Assembly: GCA_040772905.1 (NCBI GenBank)
Contig: JAXGXJ010000011.1
Location: 1-64,000 of the forward strand
Reading direction: 5' to 3'
DNA length: 64,000 bases
Source: JAXGXJ01 sp040772905
GTDB taxonomy: Bacteria > Actinomycetota > Thermoleophilia > RBG-16-64-13
This document shows, in pieces, positions 26,222 to 34,341 of this stretch (position 1 is the first letter of the stretch; each line of letters begins with the position of its first letter). The notes beneath the pieces are model-generated. The model had not been told where the DNA came from. It was given only the letters and a program-made list of their open reading frames with translations, and ran no database searches. A program made the position numbers and the translations under genes.

Positions 26222-27309
26222 GGGGGGATGACCCGTTGCCGATCACCACGCTGGTCTCATATTCCATCGAGAGAGTGAAGGTCTTGGCCGAGGATGGATC
26301 CGTGGACCAAGACCTCATGCCTGCGCTCTCCCAGGAGGACGTACGTCGGCTCTACGAGTATATGGTGCTCACCAGACGGCTCGACGAACGCATGTTCACG
26401 CTGCAGCGCCAGGGCAGATTGGGCACCTTCGCCCGCGTGGCCGGTCAGGAGGGGGCCCACGTGGGCGCAGCCTTCGCGCTGCGCCCCGAAGACTGGCTGG
26501 TCCCCGCCTTCCGCGAGACCGGCGCACTGCTCATGAGGGGTGTCCCTATGGAGCAACTGCTGCAGTTCTGGGGCGGTGACGAGCGTGGCAGCGCCTTCCC
26601 ACCCGGCTCTCGCACCCTGCCCATCTCGGTTCCCGTGGGCACGCACATGCTGCATGCGGTCGGCATAGGGTGGGCCATGAAACAGTCGGGGCAGCAGGCA
26701 GCCGTCCTCACCGTGTTCGGAGAAGGAGCCACCTCGGAGGGTGACTTCAGTGAAGCCATGAACATGGCCGCGGTCTTCCAGGCGCCGGTGGTCTTCTTGT
26801 GTCAGAACAACCAGTACGCCATCTCCGTTCCGTACACCAAGCAGACGGCCTCCTGCACCGTGGCCCAGAAGGCGCTGGCATACGGGATGACCGGCGTGCA
26901 GGTGGACGGCAACGACGTGTTCGCCGTCTACCGAGTGTGCAACGAGGCGCTCGAGCGGGCCAGGAGCGGACTGGGTCCCACCCTCATAGAAGCGCATACC
27001 TACCGTGTGACCGATCACACCACGTCCGACGACGCCCGGCGCTATCGCCCCGATGACGAGGTGGAGAGGTGGCGCCGGCGTGATCCCATCGAGCGGCTGG
27101 AGTCGTACATGCGGGCCACAGGGTCGCTCGACGACCAGGGTGCCGCCGAGGTCCTGGCCGCGGCCGACGCCAAGGTGGACGAAGCGGTACGGTCTTATGA
27201 GGCCCTTCCGCCGCCCGCGCCCGAGGAGATCTTCAAGCATGTGTTCGCCGAACCCACCCCGGCGTTGCTCGAGCAGTGGGCCGGCCTCCTCGGCCGGCCG
27301 GGGAGGTGA
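26218..27309 (+). CDS. pdhA: 2-oxoacid (pyruvate-type) dehydrogenase E1 component, alpha subunit
   Basis: Thiamine-diphosphate-binding subunit that decarboxylates a 2-oxoacid. The 363-residue protein contains the ThDP motif GEGATSEGDFSEAMNMAAVFQAPVVFLCQNNQYAIS (GxG to NN) and the phosphorylation-loop equivalent HTYRVTDHTTSDDARRYR. Sequence resembles the Gram-positive pyruvate dehydrogenase E1alpha more than branched-chain enzymes, but the substrate is not certain. The E1beta gene follows 4 bases downstream. Confidence 0.9.
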   Translation: MRGDDPLPITTLVSYSIERVKVLAEDGSVDQDLMPALSQEDVRRLYEYMVLTRRLDERMFTLQRQGRLGTFARVAGQEGAHVGAAFALRPEDWLVPAFRETGALLMRGVPMEQLLQFWGGDERGSAFPPGSRTLPISVPVGTHMLHAVGIGWAMKQSGQQAAVLTVFGEGATSEGDFSEAMNMAAVFQAPVVFLCQNNQYAISVPYTKQTASCTVAQKALAYGMTGVQVDGNDVFAVYRVCNEALERARSGLGPTLIEAHTYRVTDHTTSDDARRYRPDDEVERWRRRDPIERLESYMRATGSLDDQGAAEVLAAADAKVDEAVRSYEALPPPAPEEIFKHVFAEPTPALLEQWAGLLGRPGR

Positions 27310-27313
27310 CGCC

Positions 27314-28294
27314 ATGCCTCGGCTGAACATGGTGGAGGCCATCGACCAGGCCCTGCAACAGGAGATGCATCGTGATCCCACCGTGGTGGTGCTGGGGGAG
27401 GATGTGGGTCGCGACGGCGGGGTGTTCCGGGTCACCGACGGGCTGATGGAGCGCTTCGGCGAGGACCGGGTCATCGACACCCCGCTGGCCGAGTCGGGCA
27501 TCGTGGGGATGGCCATCGGCATGGCCGTGGCCGGCTACCGGCCCGTGGCCGAGATACAATTCGCCGGGTTCGCCTATCCCGCGTACGACCAGTTGGTCTC
27601 GCACGCGGCCCGCATGCGCAATCGCAGCCGGGGACGCTTCACCGTGCCGATGGTGGTGCGGACCCCCTACGGCGGCGGCATCCGAGCCTTGGAGCACCAC
27701 TCCGAGAGCATGGAAGCCGTATTCGCGCACGTGCCCGGGCTCAAGACCGTCATCCCCGCTGATCCCTATGATGCCAAGGGCCTGCTGCTGGCCGCAATCC
27801 GCGACCCCGATCCCGTCGTGTTCCTGGAGCCCGCCCGTGTGTACCGGGCCATCAAGATGGAGGTGCCTGAGGAGATGTATACCGTCCCCTTGGGGACGGC
27901 GCGAGTGGTGCGTGAAGGCCGCGATATCACTCTGCTCGCCTGGGGTGCTCAGCTTCGCACGGTGCGAGAGGCGGCGGAACAGCTGGCCGGCGAAGGCATC
28001 GCCGACGCCGAGGTGGTGGACGTGCGTAGCATGGCGCCCCTGGACTACGACACCATCGTGGCCAGTGTGGTCAAGACAGGACGTGCGGTGGTGGTGCACG
28101 AGGCACCGCGTACGTGCGGGATGGGAGCGGAGATATCGGCCCAGATCATGGAGCGGGCCATCCTGCATCTGAAGGCACCGGTGCTGCGTGTCACCGGATT
28201 CGATACCGTACCGCCCCTGGCCAAGCTGGAGGACTACTATCAACCGGATGTCGAGCGGGTGCTCAGCGCGGCGCGTTCGGCTATGGATTTCTAG
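27314..28294 (+). CDS. pdhB: 2-oxoacid (pyruvate-type) dehydrogenase E1 component, beta subunit
   Basis: Partner subunit of E1 (326 residues). Typical segments are VVVLGEDVGRDGGVFRVTDGL, DTPLAESGIVGMAIGMA, EIQFAGFAYPAYDQLVSHAARM, and LLAWGAQLRTVREAAEQL, with the C-terminal VTGFDTVPPLAKLEDYYQPD. GGGGAGG lies just before the ATG. It is followed by a nitroreductase-like gene rather than directly by E2. Confidence 0.93.
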   Translation: MPRLNMVEAIDQALQQEMHRDPTVVVLGEDVGRDGGVFRVTDGLMERFGEDRVIDTPLAESGIVGMAIGMAVAGYRPVAEIQFAGFAYPAYDQLVSHAARMRNRSRGRFTVPMVVRTPYGGGIRALEHHSESMEAVFAHVPGLKTVIPADPYDAKGLLLAAIRDPDPVVFLEPARVYRAIKMEVPEEMYTVPLGTARVVREGRDITLLAWGAQLRTVREAAEQLAGEGIADAEVVDVRSMAPLDYDTIVASVVKTGRAVVVHEAPRTCGMGAEISAQIMERAILHLKAPVLRVTGFDTVPPLAKLEDYYQPDVERVLSAARSAMDF

Positions 28295-28303
28295 CGCGCG
28301 TCG

Positions 28304-29086
28304 ATGTCCGAAGTGAGGAGTGCGCCTGAGATGAGCCTGAGCTATGACGAGTTGCTGGAGTTCCTCAAGAGTCGGCGGACGATACGGGCCATCAAGCCGG
28401 ATCCGCTCCCCGATGACGTGGTGGGTAAGTTGCTGGAGGTCGCGCGCTGGGCGCCGACGGGCTTCAACATGCAGTTCGCCGAACTCATGGTGTTGCGCGA
28501 CGAGGGTCTGCGCCGGCGTGTGAAGCAGGTCGTGGACGAATGGGCCGAGCACGACTTCTACGCCCTCGAGGCCACGCGTGAGTCGTGGCAGGGGGAGCCC
28601 TGGCGACTTGAGAGACAGGGGCCGCTGAAGATCCCTTTGGCGCCGGTGTTCATCCTCATCCTGGGGGATACCAGGCGTCGGCTGGGCCTGCCCATGAACG
28701 CGCGCTATGAGAAGGCGAAGGGCGACTCCATCTTCGAATGCTCGCTGGCCGATGTGTTCGTCTACCTGCTGCTGGGTGCACACAGCCTGGGACTGGCGGC
28801 ACAGCCTGTCTCGGCGGTCAAGAACGGACGAGTGCAGGGACTCTTGAAGCACATGCTGGGCCTGCCCGATTTCATCCTCATCTACGAGATGTTGGTGGTG
28901 GGGGTCCCCGCGGTGGACGCGCCTCCGCCTGCCAAGCTCGTGCGCCACCTGGACGAGATGGTGCACCACGACGGAGTCCGTGAGGGCGGATTCCTGGATG
29001 ACGAGGCGCTTCAGAGACAGATCCGCAAACTGCGCTCGGGCAACGTGGCCCGCCATTCGCACGCAGCCAAGATAGACGAGGTGTAG
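28304..29086 (+). CDS. Nitroreductase-family flavoprotein inside the 2-oxoacid dehydrogenase operon
   Basis: A 260-residue FMN-dependent oxidoreductase-like protein. SRRTIRAIKPDPLPDDVVGKLLEVARWAPTGFNMQFAELMVL is the classical FMN-binding start of the nitroreductase family; ECSLADVFVYLLLGAHSLGLAAQPVSAV and LPDFILIYEMLVVGVP complete the fold. The physiological substrate is unknown. It lies 9 bases after E1beta and 2 bases before E2, so it is almost certainly cotranscribed with them. An internal ATG (28331) is a possible alternative start. Confidence 0.85.
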   Translation: MSEVRSAPEMSLSYDELLEFLKSRRTIRAIKPDPLPDDVVGKLLEVARWAPTGFNMQFAELMVLRDEGLRRRVKQVVDEWAEHDFYALEATRESWQGEPWRLERQGPLKIPLAPVFILILGDTRRRLGLPMNARYEKAKGDSIFECSLADVFVYLLLGAHSLGLAAQPVSAVKNGRVQGLLKHMLGLPDFILIYEMLVVGVPAVDAPPPAKLVRHLDEMVHHDGVREGGFLDDEALQRQIRKLRSGNVARHSHAAKIDEV

Positions 29087-29088
29087 CC

Positions 29089-30531
29089 ATGGCCTACGAG
29101 TTCAAGTTCCCCGACATCGGAGAGGGGATCGCCGAAGGAGAGATCCTGGCCTGGAAGGTGGCGGAAGGCGACACTGTGGCGGAAGGTGACACCCTGGCCG
29201 AGATCGAGACCGACAAGGCCGTGGTGGAACTGCCCTCTCCGCGTTCGGGACGGGTGGCCAGGCTCCATGCCGCCGAGGGCGATGTGATCGAAGTGGGGGC
29301 CGTGGTGGTGACCATCGACGAGGCCGGCGGGGGCGCGCCTGCGGCCGGCCCGGCGCCGGCGCAGGTCTCTGAGGCGGAAGTGCCGTACACCGGCTCGGTG
29401 GTGGGCACCCTCGAAGAAGCTCCCGACGAAGAACCTGCGCCGCCCGCGCCGCCGCCCGCGCCGGCGCCCGTGCCGGCGGCTGCCCCGCGCGCCGTCCCAA
29501 GCCCGGGCGCCTCAGGTCCGGTCGCGCCTGAAGCTGCCCCCGAGCCGGGGCCGCAGGTGCTGGCCATGCCCTCGGTACGGGCTCTGGCCAAGGAGTTGGG
29601 GGTGGATCTCAACGCCATACGAGGGACCGGCGCAGGGGGGCGCATCCTGCGTCAAGACGTGCAGGACGTGGCCGAACAGCGGGCGTACGGGGTCGTGCCG
29701 CCTTCGGCGGCGCCCGCGGGCACCGCGGGCGCCGTGGCACCGGTCGCTGGGAAGGTCGTCGCTGTATCTGGGCAGCCCGAGGCGACCGTGGCCCGCCTGG
29801 GTGGAGTGATGGAGACGGGCAACTTCGGCCTGGTGGAACGGGTGCCCTTCCGCGGGGTGCGTCGGACCATGGCCAGGCGCATGGCCGAGTCGGCGGCGAA
29901 GCAGGCCCAAGTGACCACCATGGACGACGCCGACGTCACTGTCATCCGTCGCATCCGCGAGAAAGAGCGGGCAGTGGCGGAGGAGCGGGGGGTGAGGCTC
30001 ACCTATCTGGCCTTCGTCATCAAGGCCTGCACCGCCGCGCTTCAGCGGTTCCCCCGGTTGAACGCGTCTCTGGAAGAATCCGGGGACGAGTTCGTGGTGC
30101 GGCATTACTACAACATCGGCGTCGCCATCGACACGCCCAGCGGCTTGGTGGTGCCGAACATCAAGGCGGCGGACAGCAAGAGCATCTTCCAGATCGCGGA
30201 GGAGGTGGTGACCCTTGCCCGCAAGGCGGAGGAGCGCAGTCTGGACCTCGCCGACCTCCACGGAGGTACGTTCACCATCACCAACTATGGAGCCATCGGC
30301 AGCACGTACGCCACACCCATCGTCAACTACCCGGAAGTGGCTATCCTGGGTACCGGGCGGGTGAGGGAGGTGCCGGTGGTGCGCGACGGCCAGGTGGTGT
30401 CGCGCCTGATGCTTCCCCTGGCACTCACCTTCGACCACCAGTTGATCGACGGAGCTGAGGCTGCACGCTTCCTCAACGTGGTCATCGGCTATCTGGAGGA
30501 TCCCGACCTGCTCCTGCTCGAGGGCGCTTGA
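29089..30531 (+). CDS. pdhC: 2-oxoacid dehydrogenase complex E2, dihydrolipoamide acyltransferase
   Basis: Core acyltransferase of the complex (480 residues). One N-terminal lipoyl domain (about 1-80) carries the lipoylated Lys in EIETDKAVVELP. A long Pro/Ala linker leads to the E1/E3-binding domain (VRALAKELGVDLNAIRGTGAGGRILRQDV, about residues 164-192), a second Ala-rich linker, and the catalytic domain (about 245-480) with DHQLIDG, the His/Asp active-site motif. No E3 (dihydrolipoamide dehydrogenase) gene occurs in the window, so E3 must come from elsewhere. Confidence 0.93.
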   Translation: MAYEFKFPDIGEGIAEGEILAWKVAEGDTVAEGDTLAEIETDKAVVELPSPRSGRVARLHAAEGDVIEVGAVVVTIDEAGGGAPAAGPAPAQVSEAEVPYTGSVVGTLEEAPDEEPAPPAPPPAPAPVPAAAPRAVPSPGASGPVAPEAAPEPGPQVLAMPSVRALAKELGVDLNAIRGTGAGGRILRQDVQDVAEQRAYGVVPPSAAPAGTAGAVAPVAGKVVAVSGQPEATVARLGGVMETGNFGLVERVPFRGVRRTMARRMAESAAKQAQVTTMDDADVTVIRRIREKERAVAEERGVRLTYLAFVIKACTAALQRFPRLNASLEESGDEFVVRHYYNIGVAIDTPSGLVVPNIKAADSKSIFQIAEEVVTLARKAEERSLDLADLHGGTFTITNYGAIGSTYATPIVNYPEVAILGTGRVREVPVVRDGQVVSRLMLPLALTFDHQLIDGAEAARFLNVVIGYLEDPDLLLLEGA

Positions 30532-30532
30532 T

Positions 30533-32257
30533 ATGGATCGGCAGTCTGGCGGGAGGACGATATCTGATGCCGGACACCCCGCGGACCTCAGAGGGTGCGA
30601 CGCTGTGCGGGCCGCGCTGGCCGGCACCGAGATCGTGCTTCTTACGGCGACGGCGGCAGAGGCCGCTCCGCTCCTGGAGGTACTCGAGGGGCAGCGACAT
30701 CACGTGGTGGCCACCAAGACGGTGGTGACCGGCCGGCTGTGCCCGGCGCCCGGCCTGAGGGCTTTGGTTGCGGTGGCGGGGTGCGATAAGGCCAACACCG
30801 CCCACGTGCTCGCCTGTCTGCTGCAGGCTCTCGATCCACCTCCGGCTCTGGTGGTGCAGGTGGGCATCGCCGGTGCGTTCCCCCGGCCCGAGGACGATGG
30901 GCCGGGGCTCGGCGATGTCGTGCTGGCCACGGAGGAGGTCTACGGCGACACCGGCAGTTCCAGCCCGTCGGGATGGTTGAGCTCCTCGCAACTGGGGTTG
31001 CCGATGGCGAGTCCTCGTGGCGAGGAGATGGGGAACGTGTTCCCGCTCGACCGGCAGAGGGTGGAGGCGGCCGTGGCGGCGGTGAGAGGCGCTGCCGGCG
31101 ATCTACGTGTCTTTGCGGGCAGATGCCTGACGCTCTCTCAAGTCACAGGGTGCGCGGATGAGGCCTCCGAGTTGATGCAGCGCTGGGGGGCGCTGGCTGA
31201 ATCCATGGAGGGGGCCGCCGCCGCCCACATGTGCGCCCTCTACGGTGTGCCGTTCTTGGAGGTGCGGGGGATCAGCAATCTCATCACCGACCGGGACCGC
31301 GATTCCTGGCAGGTGCCACGGGCGATCGAGGCAGCCGGCCGGGCGGCTCTGCGCGTCTGCGGGGCCTTCGCCAAGGAGTCAAGCGCTCCGTTGTCTTTGG
31401 CCATATCGCCATGCCCAAACGATGTCTTCATCTTCCGAGGCTGGATGGAGGGACTCGTGGAGGGGGCACCCGCGGTCGAGGTGCGCTTGGAGGACATCGA
31501 TACGCTCAATCAGCTGGCGGAGGCCGCCGAGGCCGACGTGATCAAGGTGTCGCTGCACGCCTTCGCCTACCTACGCGACCGTTATGCCCTGCTGCATTCC
31601 GGAGGCGCGCTGGGGCGGGGTTGCGGCCCGTTGGTGGTGGCTCGTAAGGATGGTGGACTCCGTCCGGTGGAAGCGGGGGGCAGGGAAGCGACCCTGGCAG
31701 ATCAGTTGAGCCGCGTCAAAGTGGCCGTACCCGGTGGTCGGACCACCGCTGCCCTGTTGCTGGAGCTGTTCACCGGTGGTGTGGGCAAGAGAGTGATAAT
31801 GCCTTTCGACCGCATCATGCCGGCGGTGGCGGCCGGTGAGGTGGATGCCGGGGTGATCATCCACGAGGGGCGTTTCACCTACGGCTCGTGGGGTCTGCGC
31901 CGGTTGGTGGACCTGGGCGAATGGTGGGAGGCCACCACTACGCTGCCGCTCCCCCTGGGAGGGATCGCGATCCGGAGGTCGCTGCCCCGGCAGAAGAAGG
32001 CTGCAGTGGAGCGTGCGGTGCGGGAGAGCCTGGAATCGGCCTGGCAGCGAAGGGATGAGACCATCGCCTTTGCCCGCGAGTACGCCCAGGAGATGGACGA
32101 GCAGGTGTGCTCCTCGCACGTGGACTTGTATGTGAACCAGTTCTCGCGGGATTACGGAGACGAGGGCACCCGGGCCATACGTCATCTGCTGGAGAGCGCT
32201 GCCGCGTCGGGGGTGGTCGAGGCGACCGACGCGGGCATCTTCTGGGACGAAGACTGA
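30533..32257 (+). CDS. mqnBD: Fused futalosine hydrolase (MqnB) and 1,4-dihydroxy-6-naphthoate synthase (MqnD)
   Basis: Two steps of the futalosine route to menaquinone in one 574-residue polypeptide. Residues about 25-280 are a nucleoside-phosphorylase-like MqnB (IVLLTATAAEAAPLLE, VQVGIAGAFP, ESMEGAAAAHMCALYGVPFLEVRGISNLITDRD). Residues about 285-574 are MqnD (LSLAISPCPNDVFIFRGWM, GALGRGCGPLVVA, KVAVPGGRTTAALLLELF, DAGVIIHEGRFTYGSWGL). The join is near KESSAPL with no stop or frameshift. The start overlaps the E2 stop region closely. MqnB cleaves the base from (dehypoxanthine-type) futalosine; MqnD acts later, after the MqnC product. The mqnA, mqnC and mqnE genes are not in the window. Confidence 0.9.
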   Translation: MDRQSGGRTISDAGHPADLRGCDAVRAALAGTEIVLLTATAAEAAPLLEVLEGQRHHVVATKTVVTGRLCPAPGLRALVAVAGCDKANTAHVLACLLQALDPPPALVVQVGIAGAFPRPEDDGPGLGDVVLATEEVYGDTGSSSPSGWLSSSQLGLPMASPRGEEMGNVFPLDRQRVEAAVAAVRGAAGDLRVFAGRCLTLSQVTGCADEASELMQRWGALAESMEGAAAAHMCALYGVPFLEVRGISNLITDRDRDSWQVPRAIEAAGRAALRVCGAFAKESSAPLSLAISPCPNDVFIFRGWMEGLVEGAPAVEVRLEDIDTLNQLAEAAEADVIKVSLHAFAYLRDRYALLHSGGALGRGCGPLVVARKDGGLRPVEAGGREATLADQLSRVKVAVPGGRTTAALLLELFTGGVGKRVIMPFDRIMPAVAAGEVDAGVIIHEGRFTYGSWGLRRLVDLGEWWEATTTLPLPLGGIAIRRSLPRQKKAAVERAVRESLESAWQRRDETIAFAREYAQEMDEQVCSSHVDLYVNQFSRDYGDEGTRAIRHLLESAAASGVVEATDAGIFWDED

Positions 32258-32260
32258 GAG

Positions 32261-32290
32261 CCGCGCTCGGGTGCGCGCACCCGAGCGCGG
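32261..32290. other. Perfect hairpin between mqnBD and the ABC-F gene
   Basis: A 14-bp perfect inverted repeat (32261-32274 and 32277-32290) has a GC loop and no T-run. It could be a stem-only terminator separating the mqnBD transcript from the ABC-F promoter at 32325. Confidence 0.5.
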
Positions 32291-32339
32291 CCGGGCGGCG
32301 GACACCAGGGCCGCAGCGGGCTGCTATCCTACCGCGTTG

Positions 32340-34337
32340 ATGCTGCACCTCACCGACATCTCCAAGTCCTTCGGCAGCCAGGTCATCCTGGACAAAGCCA
32401 GTCTGCACGTCAAGCCGGGCATGCGCGTGGGGCTGGTGGGCGCCAACGGGGCTGGTAAGACCACGCTTCTCCGCATCATCGCAGGCGAGATGTCGCTGGA
32501 TGGGGGAGAGGTGAGCGCGCGTAAGGATCTGCGCATCGGCTTTCTGCCTCAGGAGATCGAAGAGATCGCCGACCATCCGGTCATGGACGAGGTGTTGGCG
32601 TCGTACGCCGACGTCCTCACGGCCGAGCATCGCATCGCCGAGTTGGGCCGCCGTTTGGAGGCTGCATACGCCGGTGACGGGGTGACGGGAGCCGGAGACG
32701 TCGACCCGGATGAGCTGCTGCGCGAGCTGGGTGCTCTGCAGACCGCCTTCGAGAGCGCGCACGGCTACGAACTCGAGGCCCGGGCGCAGGCCATCCTGCG
32801 CGGCATGGGCTTTGCCGAGGACGATTTCCAGCGCCCCATCGCCGAGCTGTCCGGGGGGTGGCGCATGCGCGTGGCTCTGGCCCGCCTCCTGCTTGAACAG
32901 CCCGACCTGCTCCTCATGGACGAGCCCACCAACCACCTCGACCTGGAAAGCCTCCTGTGGCTGGAGGAGTTCCTGCTCAATTGGACGGGTGCCCTCATTG
33001 TCATCAGCCACGATCGCTACTTCCTTAATCGTATGGCCACGCACATCGCCGACCTCGACCGGGGCATGATCGATCTCTACGCGGGTGGCTACGACCATTT
33101 TGAGGAGGAAAAGCGCCAGCGTTACGAGGCGTTGGTGAACGCCGCCAAGAACCAGCAGCGAGAGATCGAGGCGGCCGAGAGCTTCGTGCGCCGCTTCCGG
33201 GCCAAGAACACCAAGGCCAAGCAGGTGCAGCAGAAGATACGGCAGCTGGAACGCACCGAGCGCATCGAGGCACCCTCCCTGGAGCGCAAGACCATCAAGT
33301 TCCGTTTCCCGCAACCTCCGCGCACGGGGCGGGTGGTGGCCGAGATCAAGCGCGTGCGCAAGGTTTATGGCGACAAGATCGTCTACAAGCGGCTGGACCT
33401 GGTGGTCGAGCGAGGGGAGAAGATCGCCCTGGTGGGGCCGAACGGCGCCGGCAAGTCTACACTGCTCAAGCTGCTGGCCGGGGTTATAGAGGCCGACGCG
33501 GGGTCGGTCACGCTGGGACACAACGTGCGGCGTGAGTACTTCGCCCAGCACCAGCTGGAGGTGCTCCATCCGGGGCGCACGGTGCTCAAGACCATGGAGG
33601 AAGCAGCCGCGCCCGCGGGGCGCCTGCCCGAGGTGCGGGGTTATCTGGGCACGTTCCTGTTCGCTGAGGACGACGTCACCAAGAAGATCGCGGTGCTGTC
33701 TGGGGGCGAGAAGGCGCGCTTGGCGCTCGCCCGCATGCTCATCGACCCGGCAGGGCTGCTGCTGTTGGACGAGCCCACCAACCATCTGGACATGGATTCG
33801 CGCGAAGTGCTCACCGAAGCCCTGCGTCAGTTCGAGGGCTCGGTTGTGTTCATCAGCCACGACCGTCATCTCATCAACGCCATCGGCACCAAGATCATCG
33901 AGGTCCGTGACGGCCGTCTGACCCACTACCTGGGCGACTGGGAGTACTACCAGTGGAAGAGAGCGCAGCAGGAGACGCCGGGGTCCCAGGGCGACGGCAG
34001 ATCGCAGGCTCCACCCCTTGTCATGACGGCGCCGGCCGCGACCACGAAGGATGGTTCTTCGCGTGCTGTCGGTGCCGCCAAATCCGTCACCGTGGAGCTG
34101 GGATACAAAGAGCGCAAGGAGCTGCAGAGCCGCTACCGCAAGGTGGAACGCCGTTTGCTGGCCGCGGAAGCGCGTCAGCAGGAGGTGGCCGCGCTGTTGA
34201 GCGATCCCGCCCACGGGTCGGACTACGAATTGCTGGCTACGACCTCCGCCGAGGCCGCCGCCCTGGCAGACGAGATCAGCGCGCTCTACGACGAGTGGGG
34301 TAAGCTGGCCGAGGCCATGGGCACCACCGCGGGGTGA
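32340..34337 (+). CDS. ABC-F family ATP-binding protein (translation-associated)
   Basis: A soluble 665-residue protein with two ABC ATPase domains and no membrane part. Domain 1: GANGAGKTT Walker A, LSGGWRMRVALARLL signature, LLLMDEPTNHLDLES Walker B. A linker rich in charged residues (FVRRFRAKNTKAKQVQQKIRQLER) is the P-site tRNA interaction motif region. Domain 2: GPNGAGKST, LSGGEKARLALARML, LLLLDEPTNHLDMDS. The C-terminal ~60 residues form a coiled coil, Uup/EttA-like. Members act on the ribosome or give antibiotic protection. TATCCT (32325-32330) lies 9 bases before the ATG, without a Shine-Dalgarno, so the mRNA is probably leaderless. Confidence 0.92.
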   Translation: MLHLTDISKSFGSQVILDKASLHVKPGMRVGLVGANGAGKTTLLRIIAGEMSLDGGEVSARKDLRIGFLPQEIEEIADHPVMDEVLASYADVLTAEHRIAELGRRLEAAYAGDGVTGAGDVDPDELLRELGALQTAFESAHGYELEARAQAILRGMGFAEDDFQRPIAELSGGWRMRVALARLLLEQPDLLLMDEPTNHLDLESLLWLEEFLLNWTGALIVISHDRYFLNRMATHIADLDRGMIDLYAGGYDHFEEEKRQRYEALVNAAKNQQREIEAAESFVRRFRAKNTKAKQVQQKIRQLERTERIEAPSLERKTIKFRFPQPPRTGRVVAEIKRVRKVYGDKIVYKRLDLVVERGEKIALVGPNGAGKSTLLKLLAGVIEADAGSVTLGHNVRREYFAQHQLEVLHPGRTVLKTMEEAAAPAGRLPEVRGYLGTFLFAEDDVTKKIAVLSGGEKARLALARMLIDPAGLLLLDEPTNHLDMDSREVLTEALRQFEGSVVFISHDRHLINAIGTKIIEVRDGRLTHYLGDWEYYQWKRAQQETPGSQGDGRSQAPPLVMTAPAATTKDGSSRAVGAAKSVTVELGYKERKELQSRYRKVERRLLAAEARQQEVAALLSDPAHGSDYELLATTSAEAAALADEISALYDEWGKLAEAMGTTAG

Positions 34338-34341
34338 CGCT

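Noticed and set aside
27233..29062. Long minus-strand open frame opposite E1beta and the nitroreductase gene
   Set aside because: Both + strand genes have full family motifs; the antisense frame shows none.
31938..34214. Long minus-strand open frame opposite the mqnBD end and ABC-F gene
   Set aside because: Shadow of the ABC-F gene, whose Walker and signature motifs are all on the + strand; the antisense protein is His/Gln/Leu-rich noise.
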